From an uncultured Collinsella sp. (lineage in GTDB: Bacteria > Actinomycetota > Coriobacteriia > Coriobacteriales > Coriobacteriaceae), in NCBI GenBank assembly GCA_902494295.1, contig CABUSL010000098.1, forward strand, positions 1 through 7,900: a stretch of DNA of 7,900 nt, in the 5' to 3' direction. Numbering within the stretch: position 1 is the first letter of the stretch; every line of letters begins with the position of its first letter. Below the pieces are notes generated by a model. The model ran no database searches, was not told where the DNA came from, and saw only the letters and a program-made list of their open reading frames with translations. A program made the position numbers and the translations under genes. Below are positions 1-7,360 of this stretch, in pieces.

Positions 1-17
1 GCGCTGCGATTTTTATA

Positions 18-227
18 TCAGAACGGACGCCGAAACTTGCGCTTATCCGAGTCGATGTTGCCCGAGCCATATCCCAGGTCAGAATCCAAGACAATCTGCT
101 CGGTCGTCAGCGGTTCGGGGGAGCTGTTGAGCACAAAGAAAAGGTTGAGGATGCGCTGAGCCGTTTTATCGAAACTGGGCTCCGAACTTCCCTTTTTAAT
201 TGTCGCGGTCGCGTCGCTTGCCGTCAT
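18..227 (-). pseudogene. Truncated N-terminal HTH region of a WYL-type transcriptional regulator
   Basis: The ATG at 225-227 is preceded on the minus strand by GAGGA with about 6 bases of spacing. The 69-residue product contains TAQRILNLFFVLNSS, then PLTTEQIV, then LGYGSGNIDSDKRKFRR. This is the pattern I associate with the N-terminal winged-helix segment of WYL-domain regulators: a helix starting RIL-L, a 'PLTTEQI' turn, and a recognition helix ending in KFRRD. Family members are usually about 300 residues long. Here the frame stops at TGA (18-20) directly after KFRR, with residues PF where an Asp is expected. A neighbouring minus-strand frame stays open from this point to the window edge and reads RSDIKIAA, so a frameshift is likelier than a natural end. 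A genuine 69-residue DNA-binding protein is the alternative. The gene is divergent from the M28-like gene, so an intact version could have regulated that promoter. Confidence 0.5.
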
Positions 228-425
228 AGAGTCCTCGCATAAGAAGGTAGTTTGCTGCCATGATTTTAGTCCGATATGGAGATTAGGCTATATCCTTGTC
301 CGCTCGGGGCGTTAAGATGGCCCGAATTCGGTCGTTTGCGCTCGCTCGGGGTATACTTTCGACTATATACGGTTCTAATGTGCATGCATTGGGCCTATTT
401 GTCGGATTATGGATGTGGAGCGCAC
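228..425. promoter_or_regulatory. Divergent intergenic region with promoters for both flanking genes
   Basis: These 198 bases separate two divergent starts and must hold both promoters. The best plus-strand -10 candidate is TATACT at 352-357, about 60 bases before the rightward start. No convincing -35 stands at 16-18 bases; TTCGGT at 327-332 is 19 bases away. A further AT-rich stretch, TATATA (364-369), follows. An 8-base palindrome TGCATGCA lies at 381-388 and could be an operator half or chance. For the leftward gene only the AT-rich stretch around 260-290 looks promoter-like. Assignments of individual boxes are weak. Confidence 0.4.
417..420 (+). promoter_or_regulatory. Ribosome binding site that fixes the start at 426
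   Basis: GGAG lies 5 bases before ATG at 426-428. The in-frame ATG at 276 has no comparable site upstream, and its first 50 codons would run through the apparent promoter region. The start at 426 gives the sensible N-terminus MANTQNYINHLLQ. Confidence 0.65.
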
Positions 426-3400
426 ATGGCGAACACCCAGAACTATATTAACCACCTGCTGCAGAACACCGGCATTACGCCGGCATGCAGCGAAGAAGAG
501 CGCTTGGCTGCCGAGGATATCGCTCAGATCTTCCGCAACCACGGCTTTGATCCCGAGGTTCAGGAGTTCAATGCCCCGGCGCCCAGTAGGTTGGCATTTG
601 CCGTTACCGGTATTCTTGCGTTTGCCGGCGCCCTGTTGATGGGCATCGGCGGTGGTATCGGCTTGGTCGGCACCTTGCTGGCAATCGTCGGCGCCGTTCT
701 TTACGTGCTCGAGCGCACGGGCCACCCCGTGGTTTCGCGCCTGGGCAAGACGGGCGTGAGCCAAAATGTCATCGCCTACCACAAGGCCTCGGGCCCGCTC
801 GCGTCTCCGCGCAACCGCCCGGTGGTCGTTGTCGCACACTACGACTCTCCCCGTGCTGAGCTGCTCGCCCGCGAGCCCTATGCTTCGTATCGTGCGCTCA
901 TCGCCAAGCTGTTGCCCGTTGCCACGGTTGCCCCTGCTGCCGTTGCCATCCTGCGTATCCTGCCGCTCCCCGGCGCGCTCAAGGTTCTGCTGTGGATTGT
1001 CGCGATCCTCGCTTCCCTCGTTGCACTTGCCAACGCGGCAAACATCATCTCTAACCGCCACATTCTTCCCTATACGTCCGGCGCGGTGTGCAACAAGTCT
1101 TCTGTCGCCGCTATGCTCGGCGTTATGGACAACGTTGCTCCCTTCCAGGGCGAGAACGAGTTTCCCGACGATGTTCCGTTCGATACCTATTTTGGGGAGC
1201 AGAAACGTCGTGCCGAGGAAATGGCGCGCGCGGCGGCGGAGTATGCCGCGGCCCAGCAGCAAAACGACTACGGCAACACCATCGAGTACGAAGAGCCTAC
1301 CTACGCCGAGGACGAGTTCGGTCAGCCGATTGCTCCCGACGCTCAGACCGAGCCCGAACAGGGCGAGGCTTTTGACGAGCAGATCGAGGGCTTTGAGGGT
1401 GCGTCTGCCGACGAGACGCTGATTGGCGCCATCGTGCCCGAGGATCAGAATCAGGCTGTCCAGGCCGAAGAGTTCAATGACGAGGTTCCCGCTGCTGAGC
1501 CGGCGGAGAAGCCCGCCGCGGCCGAGCCCGAGCCCAAGCTCTATCGCAACGCCGCCGGCAACATCCGCTTTGGTTCGGATGCCATCCGTGCGCTCGGAAT
1601 GCTTCCCGAGTCCTGCACGCTCGATTACGAGGAGGGCGAGGAGCCGACGTTTGAGCCCGAGCCTGCGCCCGTTGTCACTGCGGATGATGAGTCTGCCGCG
1701 GTTACCGCTGCCGTTGCCGAGCCCGAGGCGGTGTCTGCGATCGATCCCGCGGCAGGACTGGACATTTTGGCTCCCGCTGCGCCGACGCAAGACGTTACGG
1801 ACGAGCCTGACGACGATTACGCTGAACAGCCGAGGCGCGTGTCTTACGAGAGCGATACTGATTTCTCTGCCGAGATTCCCGCGGCAACGCCCCATGCCGA
1901 TATTGCATCCGCGTTCTCTTCGATTGGCGCCAGCGCTTCCAGCTTCTTTAAGGGTGCGCTTGCAAAGGGCAGGAAATTTGTCGACGATTTCGAGGAGAAG
2001 CGCGCTGCCGCACGCGAGGCTGCCGAGCAGGAGGCTATCGCTCAGCAGCAGGCAGCCGAGGCGGCACGTGAGCGCGCGGCGCAAGAGTTTGAGCAGAACG
2101 AGGCTATGCAGTCCGGGCCCGTCGACGCTGCCGAAGCTACGACGTCCTTTGAGTCCCAGCAACCGACGTCAGCGGATGTTGTTGAGGCAACAACGTCTTT
2201 CGAGGCTCAGCAGCACGTCGATAGCACCATGTCGTTTGATGCCGCGCAGTTCGATTCCACGATAACGTTTGAAAAGCAAGGCACCGCAATTGCCGAGCCC
2301 CTTCCTGTTTCCGATGAGCAGGGCGACACGGCAGACGATGACGAGCCCATTGATGCTGCCGAAATCCAAGATGCCGCCGAGGACGAGTCCGTCGAGGCCA
2401 ACTCTGACGAAGAGCAATACGCGGCAGCCGATCAAGGTGATTCGACCGAGGTCGAGCAGGAGGAAGTGCCTGCGGTTTCCGAGACTCCCGAGACGGATGA
2501 GTCGAGGCCTTACTCCACGCAGATTTTCACCATGCCGACCCCGAGTGGTTCCGGTGCCACGGTTGCCGATGTCGCTCCCATCCAGGACGAAACGGTCGAT
2601 TCCCTTATGGCCCAGATTTCCTCCCAGGCATCACCGCGTCCGCAGATGAATGTTCCCGATCCGGCGTCGGCACCGTCGCCTGCGCCCTCTTCGTCTCCGC
2701 TGGCTTCGGTCCCCGATCCGTCGCTGCCGTCGATGAAGCAGGCAAACGTTGCGTCTCGCACGTCGCTGTTCGACCTTCCCGATCCCTCTGCCCAGGTCAA
2801 CGACCCCTTTGCTACTGCCCAGGGTCCCGAACCCACATCGGCACCCGTTGCGCCTCCTATGCCCGTTGCGTCGGGCGCGCAGCCGATCGAGACCATTTCG
2901 GCTCCCGCCCCGGCGGCACCCAAGTCTCGTAAGCGCGGCCTGGGTGGCCTGTTCGGCCGTAAAAAGAAAAACGAGCAGGACAGCATGAGTGACTGGCTGG
3001 GCGTCGAAGACGATTACGATGCCAAGAAGTCCGGTCGCGGTATCGGTTCGTGGGATAACTTCGAGGACGATAACGATGGCTGGAAGGGCGGCGCTACGTC
3101 TTCCGATGGCGCTTCTTCCGAAGATATGCTCTCGGCTGTCGCCTCTATGGGCGATGATGAGCTGCTCGGTCACGATATCTGGTTTGTGGCAACGGGCGCC
3201 TCGGATTGTGATGGCGCCGGCATGAAGGCCTTCTTGGCTTCGCACCGCGATAAGCTCCGCGGCGTATTCTTCATCAATCTTGAATCCGTCGGCGCCGGTA
3301 GGCTTTCGGTGGTGACGGTTGAGGGCGAACAGCAGCTGCTCAAGGGCGATCGCCGCATCATGAACCTGGTCAGCAAGGTGTGCAAGTCGTTCCATGTCGA

Positions 3401-3602
3401 TTGTGGCGCGCTCGAGATGCCCTATGCCAAGACCGATGCCTATGCCGCGCTCGAGGCGAGCCGCCGAGCCCTCACCATCGCCGGCGTGGACGGCACGCGT
3501 CTGGCTTGCGCTCGTACCGAGGACGACCTGCCCCACAATGTCAACCCGACGAACATTGCCACGGTATCCGAGGTCGTGACCGAGGTTATTCGCCGTTCGT
3601 AG
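426..3602 (+). CDS. M28-family peptidase-like membrane protein with a giant acidic insertion and altered active site
   Basis: The 1058-residue product has an M28 (Zn aminopeptidase) fold interrupted by membrane segments and a long low-complexity insert. In order: an N-terminal helical lead (1-50); a hydrophobic hairpin at about 56-95; the HxD motif VVVAHYDS with H138 and D140; a second hydrophobic hairpin at about 162-205; SGAVCNKSSVAAML (218-231), which matches the usual GANDNxSGVAAML but has C222 in place of the bridging Asp; an Ala/Glu/Pro-rich acidic stretch (~235-915); IWFVATGASDCDG (918-930), where the usual GAEE is S926-D927; FFINLES with E953 at the usual Asp ligand; KTDAYAAL with D1004; and LPHNVNP with H1037 at the usual last His ligand. 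Activity is therefore doubtful. The insert contains a coiled coil (~512-560), four TTSFE-type repeats (570-618) and a basic patch (833-851). The basic segments suggest the catalytic halves face the cytosol. It sits 21 bases before a small membrane gene with which it is probably cotranscribed. Membership of the M28 fold is fairly secure; substrate and role are unknown. Confidence 0.8.
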   Translation: MANTQNYINHLLQNTGITPACSEEERLAAEDIAQIFRNHGFDPEVQEFNAPAPSRLAFAVTGILAFAGALLMGIGGGIGLVGTLLAIVGAVLYVLERTGHPVVSRLGKTGVSQNVIAYHKASGPLASPRNRPVVVVAHYDSPRAELLAREPYASYRALIAKLLPVATVAPAAVAILRILPLPGALKVLLWIVAILASLVALANAANIISNRHILPYTSGAVCNKSSVAAMLGVMDNVAPFQGENEFPDDVPFDTYFGEQKRRAEEMARAAAEYAAAQQQNDYGNTIEYEEPTYAEDEFGQPIAPDAQTEPEQGEAFDEQIEGFEGASADETLIGAIVPEDQNQAVQAEEFNDEVPAAEPAEKPAAAEPEPKLYRNAAGNIRFGSDAIRALGMLPESCTLDYEEGEEPTFEPEPAPVVTADDESAAVTAAVAEPEAVSAIDPAAGLDILAPAAPTQDVTDEPDDDYAEQPRRVSYESDTDFSAEIPAATPHADIASAFSSIGASASSFFKGALAKGRKFVDDFEEKRAAAREAAEQEAIAQQQAAEAARERAAQEFEQNEAMQSGPVDAAEATTSFESQQPTSADVVEATTSFEAQQHVDSTMSFDAAQFDSTITFEKQGTAIAEPLPVSDEQGDTADDDEPIDAAEIQDAAEDESVEANSDEEQYAAADQGDSTEVEQEEVPAVSETPETDESRPYSTQIFTMPTPSGSGATVADVAPIQDETVDSLMAQISSQASPRPQMNVPDPASAPSPAPSSSPLASVPDPSLPSMKQANVASRTSLFDLPDPSAQVNDPFATAQGPEPTSAPVAPPMPVASGAQPIETISAPAPAAPKSRKRGLGGLFGRKKKNEQDSMSDWLGVEDDYDAKKSGRGIGSWDNFEDDNDGWKGGATSSDGASSEDMLSAVASMGDDELLGHDIWFVATGASDCDGAGMKAFLASHRDKLRGVFFINLESVGAGRLSVVTVEGEQQLLKGDRRIMNLVSKVCKSFHVDCGALEMPYAKTDAYAALEASRRALTIAGVDGTRLACARTEDDLPHNVNPTNIATVSEVVTEVIRRS
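2133..2279 (+). repeat. Four degenerate TTSFE-type peptide repeats inside the M28-like protein
   Basis: The protein reads EATTSFESQQ (570-579), EATTSFEAQQ (587-596), STMSFDAAQ (600-608) and STITFEKQ (611-618). The core is [ST]T-[ST]F-[ED]-x-Q. The first two units are nearly identical in protein but differ in many third-codon positions, so the peptide rather than the DNA appears to be maintained. A Thr followed by hydrophobic and acidic residues loosely resembles sites phosphorylated by Ser/Thr kinases and read by FHA domains in actinobacteria; that link is speculation. Confidence 0.55.
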
Positions 3603-3623
3603 ACGGAGCTCTAAGGAGTCAAC

Positions 3624-3842
3624 GTGTTTTCGTATATTAAGCGCCATTGGCCTGTCTACGTGATTTTGACCTTGATTGCCATTGCGTTAGGATTTGGGGC
3701 TGCCTACATCGTGGGTGCGAAGGGCTCGACCCCCGCCTCCGCAATCAGCGAAGAGGTGGAGCAAGAACAGAGTACGGGTGCCGATGGGATTCCTGAGTCC
3801 GAGCAGGCAATCGTTGATGGTGGATCTTCGTCTGCAGAGTAG
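3624..3842 (+). CDS. Small single-pass membrane protein with acidic C-terminal tail
   Basis: The start is GTG at 3624, chosen because AAGGAG (3613-3618) stands 5 bases upstream. The 72-residue product begins MFSYIKRHWPVY, followed by a clear membrane segment at about residues 10-31 (VYVILTLIAIALGFGAAYIV). It then has a short KGS link and a Ser/Glu-rich tail ending in SSSAE. K6 and R7 before the helix predict the N-terminus inside and the acidic tail outside. The hydrophobic stretch is not followed by an obvious signal-peptidase site, so it is probably an anchor. The gene starts 21 bases after the M28-like gene and ends just before the shared terminator, so it is most likely the last gene of a two-gene mRNA. 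I do not recognise a family. A role as partner or stabiliser of the upstream membrane protein is inference from position only. Confidence 0.7.
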   Translation: MFSYIKRHWPVYVILTLIAIALGFGAAYIVGAKGSTPASAISEEVEQEQSTGADGIPESEQAIVDGGSSSAE

Positions 3843-3863
3843 ATACGGCGATTTACATGATTG

Positions 3864-3902
3864 AAAGTGGGCGAGCCAGTCCCCTGGCTCGCCCACTTTT
3901 TC
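3864..3902 (+). terminator. Rho-independent terminator between convergent genes
   Basis: AAAGTGGGCGAGCCA (3864-3878) pairs perfectly with TGGCTCGCCCACTTT (3885-3899), a 15-bp stem with a 6-base loop. It is followed on the plus strand by TT and C, so the T run is 3897-3901. It ends the two-gene rightward unit. It also begins just past the stop codon of the leftward adhesin gene (3909-3911) and may terminate that too, although the minus-strand U run is only three bases. Confidence 0.85.
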
Positions 3903-3908
3903 ATCGCG

Positions 3909-6900
3909 CTAGCGCTTCTTTGGGATCGACCTAAGGCGAGCGAACCATAGGGCTGCGGCACCCGAGGTCAGGAGCGCGGTGATGCAAGCGGCGATGGGAA
4001 CTGATCCTGTTGCCGGTAGGTCCTGCGGTAGGGTACAGCGTTGAATGACGCTGTCCTCGTCATGCGACTCAAGTTTATCGCCGCCACCGTTGCGGCAAAG
4101 ATCGATGCGTGCGCTGTTGGTGAGTGCGGTTTGGGGCGTATAAGCCGACGTTGCCTGCATGTGTACGACTGCGCCCCGAGCGTCTGTGCCAAGGATTGCT
4201 TTGGCATCGTCAAGGTCGTCGTGCTCATCTTTGAGATCATCGCGGGTCCAAGAATCCGCATCGCTTCGAGTCGTAAAGTCGGCGGCTACCGCACCGTATT
4301 CAATGCGAATGCCCGTTACGACGGTATTGGACGCAAGGTCGAGTTCTTTCGCCTCGAGTGTGGTGGATTCCGTGGTCGAGACATCCGCCTTCCAGAGGTG
4401 CCAGCCGTCGTAATCGACGAGGCGGCAATCCTCACCCAGACTTTCCCTTACTTCGTCGGACTCAAGCCAAGGATTTTCGTGCCCATCGTCAAGTGTCGCG
4501 TTTGCCGGCTCATCGACGTCTGTCGAGTCCAACGGCGTCGTGCGATACCACACGTTGCACAGACCATTGAGGTCGCCGATGGCGACGGGGGTTTCGATTG
4601 AGACGAATCTCGCCGTATCGTCCTCGGCGCACTCAAGATCATCGGTAATTGTGAACTCATCAACCCAGGTAGTTGAATCGTTTCGAGCGTCGATGGTATA
4701 GGAGAAAAGCCCATCCGTATTGGTTTGCATCGCGGCACGGTTTTTACCATCGCCGTTAGCCAACAGGCCCTTTTCGATAGGTTGGACAAGTTCCTGACGC
4801 TTGTCGACCTGCCCCTTGATCTCGATGGGCGCATCCTTCATCGCGACGGATTGGACTTCTCCCGTATCCTTTATTTCAAACGTTATCTCCTCGGCAAGGT
4901 CATAGGTCCGCGGAGACATCATTTCGCGCAACGAGTAGGTGCCGGGTGCAAGATGTTCGACGCGGTGCGGCTTGTCGGATGAGGTCCAGGAGTCTATTTC
5001 GGTTTTATCGGGACCATATAAGGTGAGCTGTGCGCCTTCCACTTCCTGCTCACCGCTTGCATCGACCTTGGAGATATCAACCTTGGTGTAATCGTCGGAT
5101 ACGTTAAGCCGTGCTTCTACAACGGGTGTTTTCTGGTCGGCATAAGTAAGGTCGACAATATGGGTTGTCTGATCGAGCAAGAAGCCTGCCGGCGCTTGAG
5201 TCTCGACAACCTCGTAGCGTGCGGTGCCAGATCCCAGTGGGAGGTTGTCCGCGCGTGCTTCTCCAGTTTCATCCGTCGTGACGGTCGCGACGGTCTCACC
5301 GTCGAGCGCGGCAATGCTACCGTCGGGGCGCACGATATCACCCGAGGCACGGATCTCAAAGACGGCGCCCGCGAGGCTGCTGCCGTCTATGGCATCGGTT
5401 TTAACGATCCTGATGTTTCCGGTCGCGGCGTGGTCATAATACGAGGCGATTGCAACGGGCGTTAGGTTCATGTCGGCGGGTATGTTTACCTCGATCTCTT
5501 CGCCGACAAGATAGGGCTCTTTGGCCGAGGTTTCGCGTACATAATAGGTGCCCGGCATGAGCGATTCGGGCAGTGTGACGGTGCCGGTCGCGTCAGTCGT
5601 AAAGGTGTCCATTACGTTATGTGCTGGATACCAGCAAGTTTGTGAGACAGGTTCGTGATTGCTGTCGAGGAGTTGGAAGGTGAATCCGGCTAGGGGAACA
5701 GAAGCGCCTGTTTGGGCATCGCGTTTTACAATCTGGAGATGCGTCGACAGCGCGTGGTTGTCCACAATATATTGAAGCTCGGCCCCGTCGGAAATCTGAT
5801 TGGCCCCGACGGTCCATTCCCCTGCACGTTTAAAACCCTCGGGGACGGTTTCCGGAACCTCGCGAATCGTGTAGCCGGCACGGTCGTATGGGACAGCTCC
5901 GTGGACACCGGCGGGTCGCTTGCCTGTGCCGAACCATGCTTCGGGCTGATCTTTGGTGGAGGCAAAGCCATAGATGTTTGTGGTCAGTGTGCCAACAACC
6001 TGCTGAGAGCTGTTGCTGACAACCTCAAAGACAACACCACCCGCCGGCTGCTCCAGGCCGGATTGGTCGCTATTGCCGTAATCCTTGAATTTGGAAATCT
6101 CAAGGTTAAACGCAATGGGGATATCGGAAACGCGAGATTCGATCTCGACCACGCCTGAATCGCCGAGCTGGTCGGCTCCAACGGTATAGGTCCAGCTGTC
6201 GTTGGATGGCAGGTAGCCCTCGGGGGCTTTTGATTCGTAGATGGTAAAGGTTCCTAAGGGGACATCGGCGAGGGTGGCCCGACCGCTTTCGTCGGTCGTG
6301 AGGATTTGTGCCCATCCAGGGGTTGATTGCGACACACACGTGAACTCTGCTCCTGCGAGCGAAGCTCCCACCTGGTGGCCGGCATTCGTCGCGGCATCGA
6401 GTTTTACGATACGCAGGTTGATGGTGCCGGGCTGTTCATCAATGGCGACCCGCCCGCCGTCATTCCCCGTGGTAAAGGCAATACGATCGTGGCGGGGGAC
6501 ATAGCCGGCCGGCGCCTTCGTTTCAACTAGGTAGTATGCCGTGTTGGGCAGAAGTGTTGCTTGCGCTCGACCGTTGCTGTCCATCTTGATGGTGCCGACA
6601 CGCGCGCCGCTGGCGCTCTCAAAAATATCGAATGTTGCCCCGGTAAACTGATAGGTATTGTTTCCGCTGGTAATAACGGTGTTAGCAGACTGCTTTTGGA
6701 AGGAAACAGACACCGCCGGCAGTACATAGAGCATGTCTTGACGTTTGCTGCCGCCCGATACGGCCCCTAGATAGCGTCGCGCGCGGTGCGGAGCGGCTTT
6801 GATGCTTCCTGATTTTGCGCTGTCGTGGAGCCACCGCGCAGCCGCCACGACTTCATTGTCGGCGGTAAAGTGTCCGCTCTTGGTTTTACCCTGAGCGGTC

Positions 6901-7340
6901 GTGTAGGAGTAGGTGCCGTCGACATGGGTAGTGCCGTTGAGCATCCATACGGCAAGCTGGGTGGCGGCGCGGGCGCGATCGGGTGAAAGATGGTAACCGC
7001 CAAACGACGTGGTGGTGGGATATCCGTGACAAACGATTGCCGCGAACTCGTCGTCGAGCCACACCCAGCCTTGATCAAAGTTGAGCCATGGGCCGCCCGG
7101 TTTGGTGGGGCCGGGGCGCTCCTGGTTCATGCAGTAGGCAATCGAGGTGTCTTGAGCTTCATACTTGCCGATGAAGAAGGGTCCACAATCATCGCTAATA
7201 GTGCGGAAGCCGAGCTGGTCGTAGCCATCGACGGCAAATGCGGCTCCCGGTGCCAGGCAGCCGAAAAGCAGGAAGAGGAGCAGGAGCAGCGGACCTGTTG
7301 CGATTGCGCTGTGGACAGAGTGCGTGGGTGCGTTGGACAT
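3909..7340 (-). CDS. LPxTG-anchored thioester/SpaA-CnaB surface adhesin
   Basis: The ATG at 7338-7340 is preceded by AAGGAG with 5-base spacing, and an in-frame TAA just upstream excludes a longer form. The 1143-residue product starts with a signal peptide (hydrophobic 17-31, likely cut after AFA at 34-36). A thioester (TQXA) domain follows: AYCMN with C70 and AATQLAVW with Q128, the pair expected to form the Cys-Gln thioester that binds host surfaces covalently. Six CnaB/SpaA modules come next, each with a first-strand Lys and an E-box Glu: K216/E273, K313/E369, K417/E494, K539/E603, K647/E713 and K758/E806. E-boxes read VETKAPAGY, YESKAPEGY, VVETQAPAGF and variants. An unassigned domain (~847-1095) with several Cys (C904 and C928 among them) precedes LPATG (1108-1112), a hydrophobic helix and the tail RLRSIPKKR. 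No YPK pilin motif is present, which favours a tip adhesin or monomeric surface protein over a pilus backbone. No sortase is in the window. Confidence 0.9.
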   Translation of the reverse strand: MSNAPTHSVHSAIATGPLLLLLFLLFGCLAPGAAFAVDGYDQLGFRTISDDCGPFFIGKYEAQDTSIAYCMNQERPGPTKPGGPWLNFDQGWVWLDDEFAAIVCHGYPTTTSFGGYHLSPDRARAATQLAVWMLNGTTHVDGTYSYTTAQGKTKSGHFTADNEVVAAARWLHDSAKSGSIKAAPHRARRYLGAVSGGSKRQDMLYVLPAVSVSFQKQSANTVITSGNNTYQFTGATFDIFESASGARVGTIKMDSNGRAQATLLPNTAYYLVETKAPAGYVPRHDRIAFTTGNDGGRVAIDEQPGTINLRIVKLDAATNAGHQVGASLAGAEFTCVSQSTPGWAQILTTDESGRATLADVPLGTFTIYESKAPEGYLPSNDSWTYTVGADQLGDSGVVEIESRVSDIPIAFNLEISKFKDYGNSDQSGLEQPAGGVVFEVVSNSSQQVVGTLTTNIYGFASTKDQPEAWFGTGKRPAGVHGAVPYDRAGYTIREVPETVPEGFKRAGEWTVGANQISDGAELQYIVDNHALSTHLQIVKRDAQTGASVPLAGFTFQLLDSNHEPVSQTCWYPAHNVMDTFTTDATGTVTLPESLMPGTYYVRETSAKEPYLVGEEIEVNIPADMNLTPVAIASYYDHAATGNIRIVKTDAIDGSSLAGAVFEIRASGDIVRPDGSIAALDGETVATVTTDETGEARADNLPLGSGTARYEVVETQAPAGFLLDQTTHIVDLTYADQKTPVVEARLNVSDDYTKVDISKVDASGEQEVEGAQLTLYGPDKTEIDSWTSSDKPHRVEHLAPGTYSLREMMSPRTYDLAEEITFEIKDTGEVQSVAMKDAPIEIKGQVDKRQELVQPIEKGLLANGDGKNRAAMQTNTDGLFSYTIDARNDSTTWVDEFTITDDLECAEDDTARFVSIETPVAIGDLNGLCNVWYRTTPLDSTDVDEPANATLDDGHENPWLESDEVRESLGEDCRLVDYDGWHLWKADVSTTESTTLEAKELDLASNTVVTGIRIEYGAVAADFTTRSDADSWTRDDLKDEHDDLDDAKAILGTDARGAVVHMQATSAYTPQTALTNSARIDLCRNGGGDKLESHDEDSVIQRCTLPQDLPATGSVPIAACITALLTSGAAALWFARLRSIPKKR

Positions 7341-7360
7341 GGCTGCTCCTTATCCCTCGT

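Noticed and set aside
276..425. 50-codon N-terminal extension of the M28-like gene from ATG 276
   Set aside because: There is no ribosome binding site there, the region overlaps promoter-like sequence, and a good GGAG supports 426.
375..2162. 595-codon minus-strand open frame antisense to the M28-like gene
   Set aside because: It is a Leu/Arg/Gly-rich shadow frame of high-GC coding sequence, with no domain pattern; the plus frame has clear M28 motifs.
2631..3647. 338-codon minus-strand open frame
   Set aside because: It is a shadow of the 3' half of the M28-like gene and runs across its catalytic motifs; the product is Arg-rich and unrecognisable.
3906..3915. 10-base palindrome GCGCTAGCGC over the adhesin stop codon
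   Set aside because: It is short and GC-rich, with no supporting context beyond lying next to the terminator.
4041..4601. 186-codon plus-strand open frame inside the adhesin gene
   Set aside because: It lies antisense to a coherent adhesin domain and has no ribosome binding site or domain.
7250..7262. Possible lipobox (LFGC, C28) in the adhesin signal peptide
   Set aside because: Phe at -2 is atypical, and the protein has a full LPATG sorting signal and a better AFA cleavage site.
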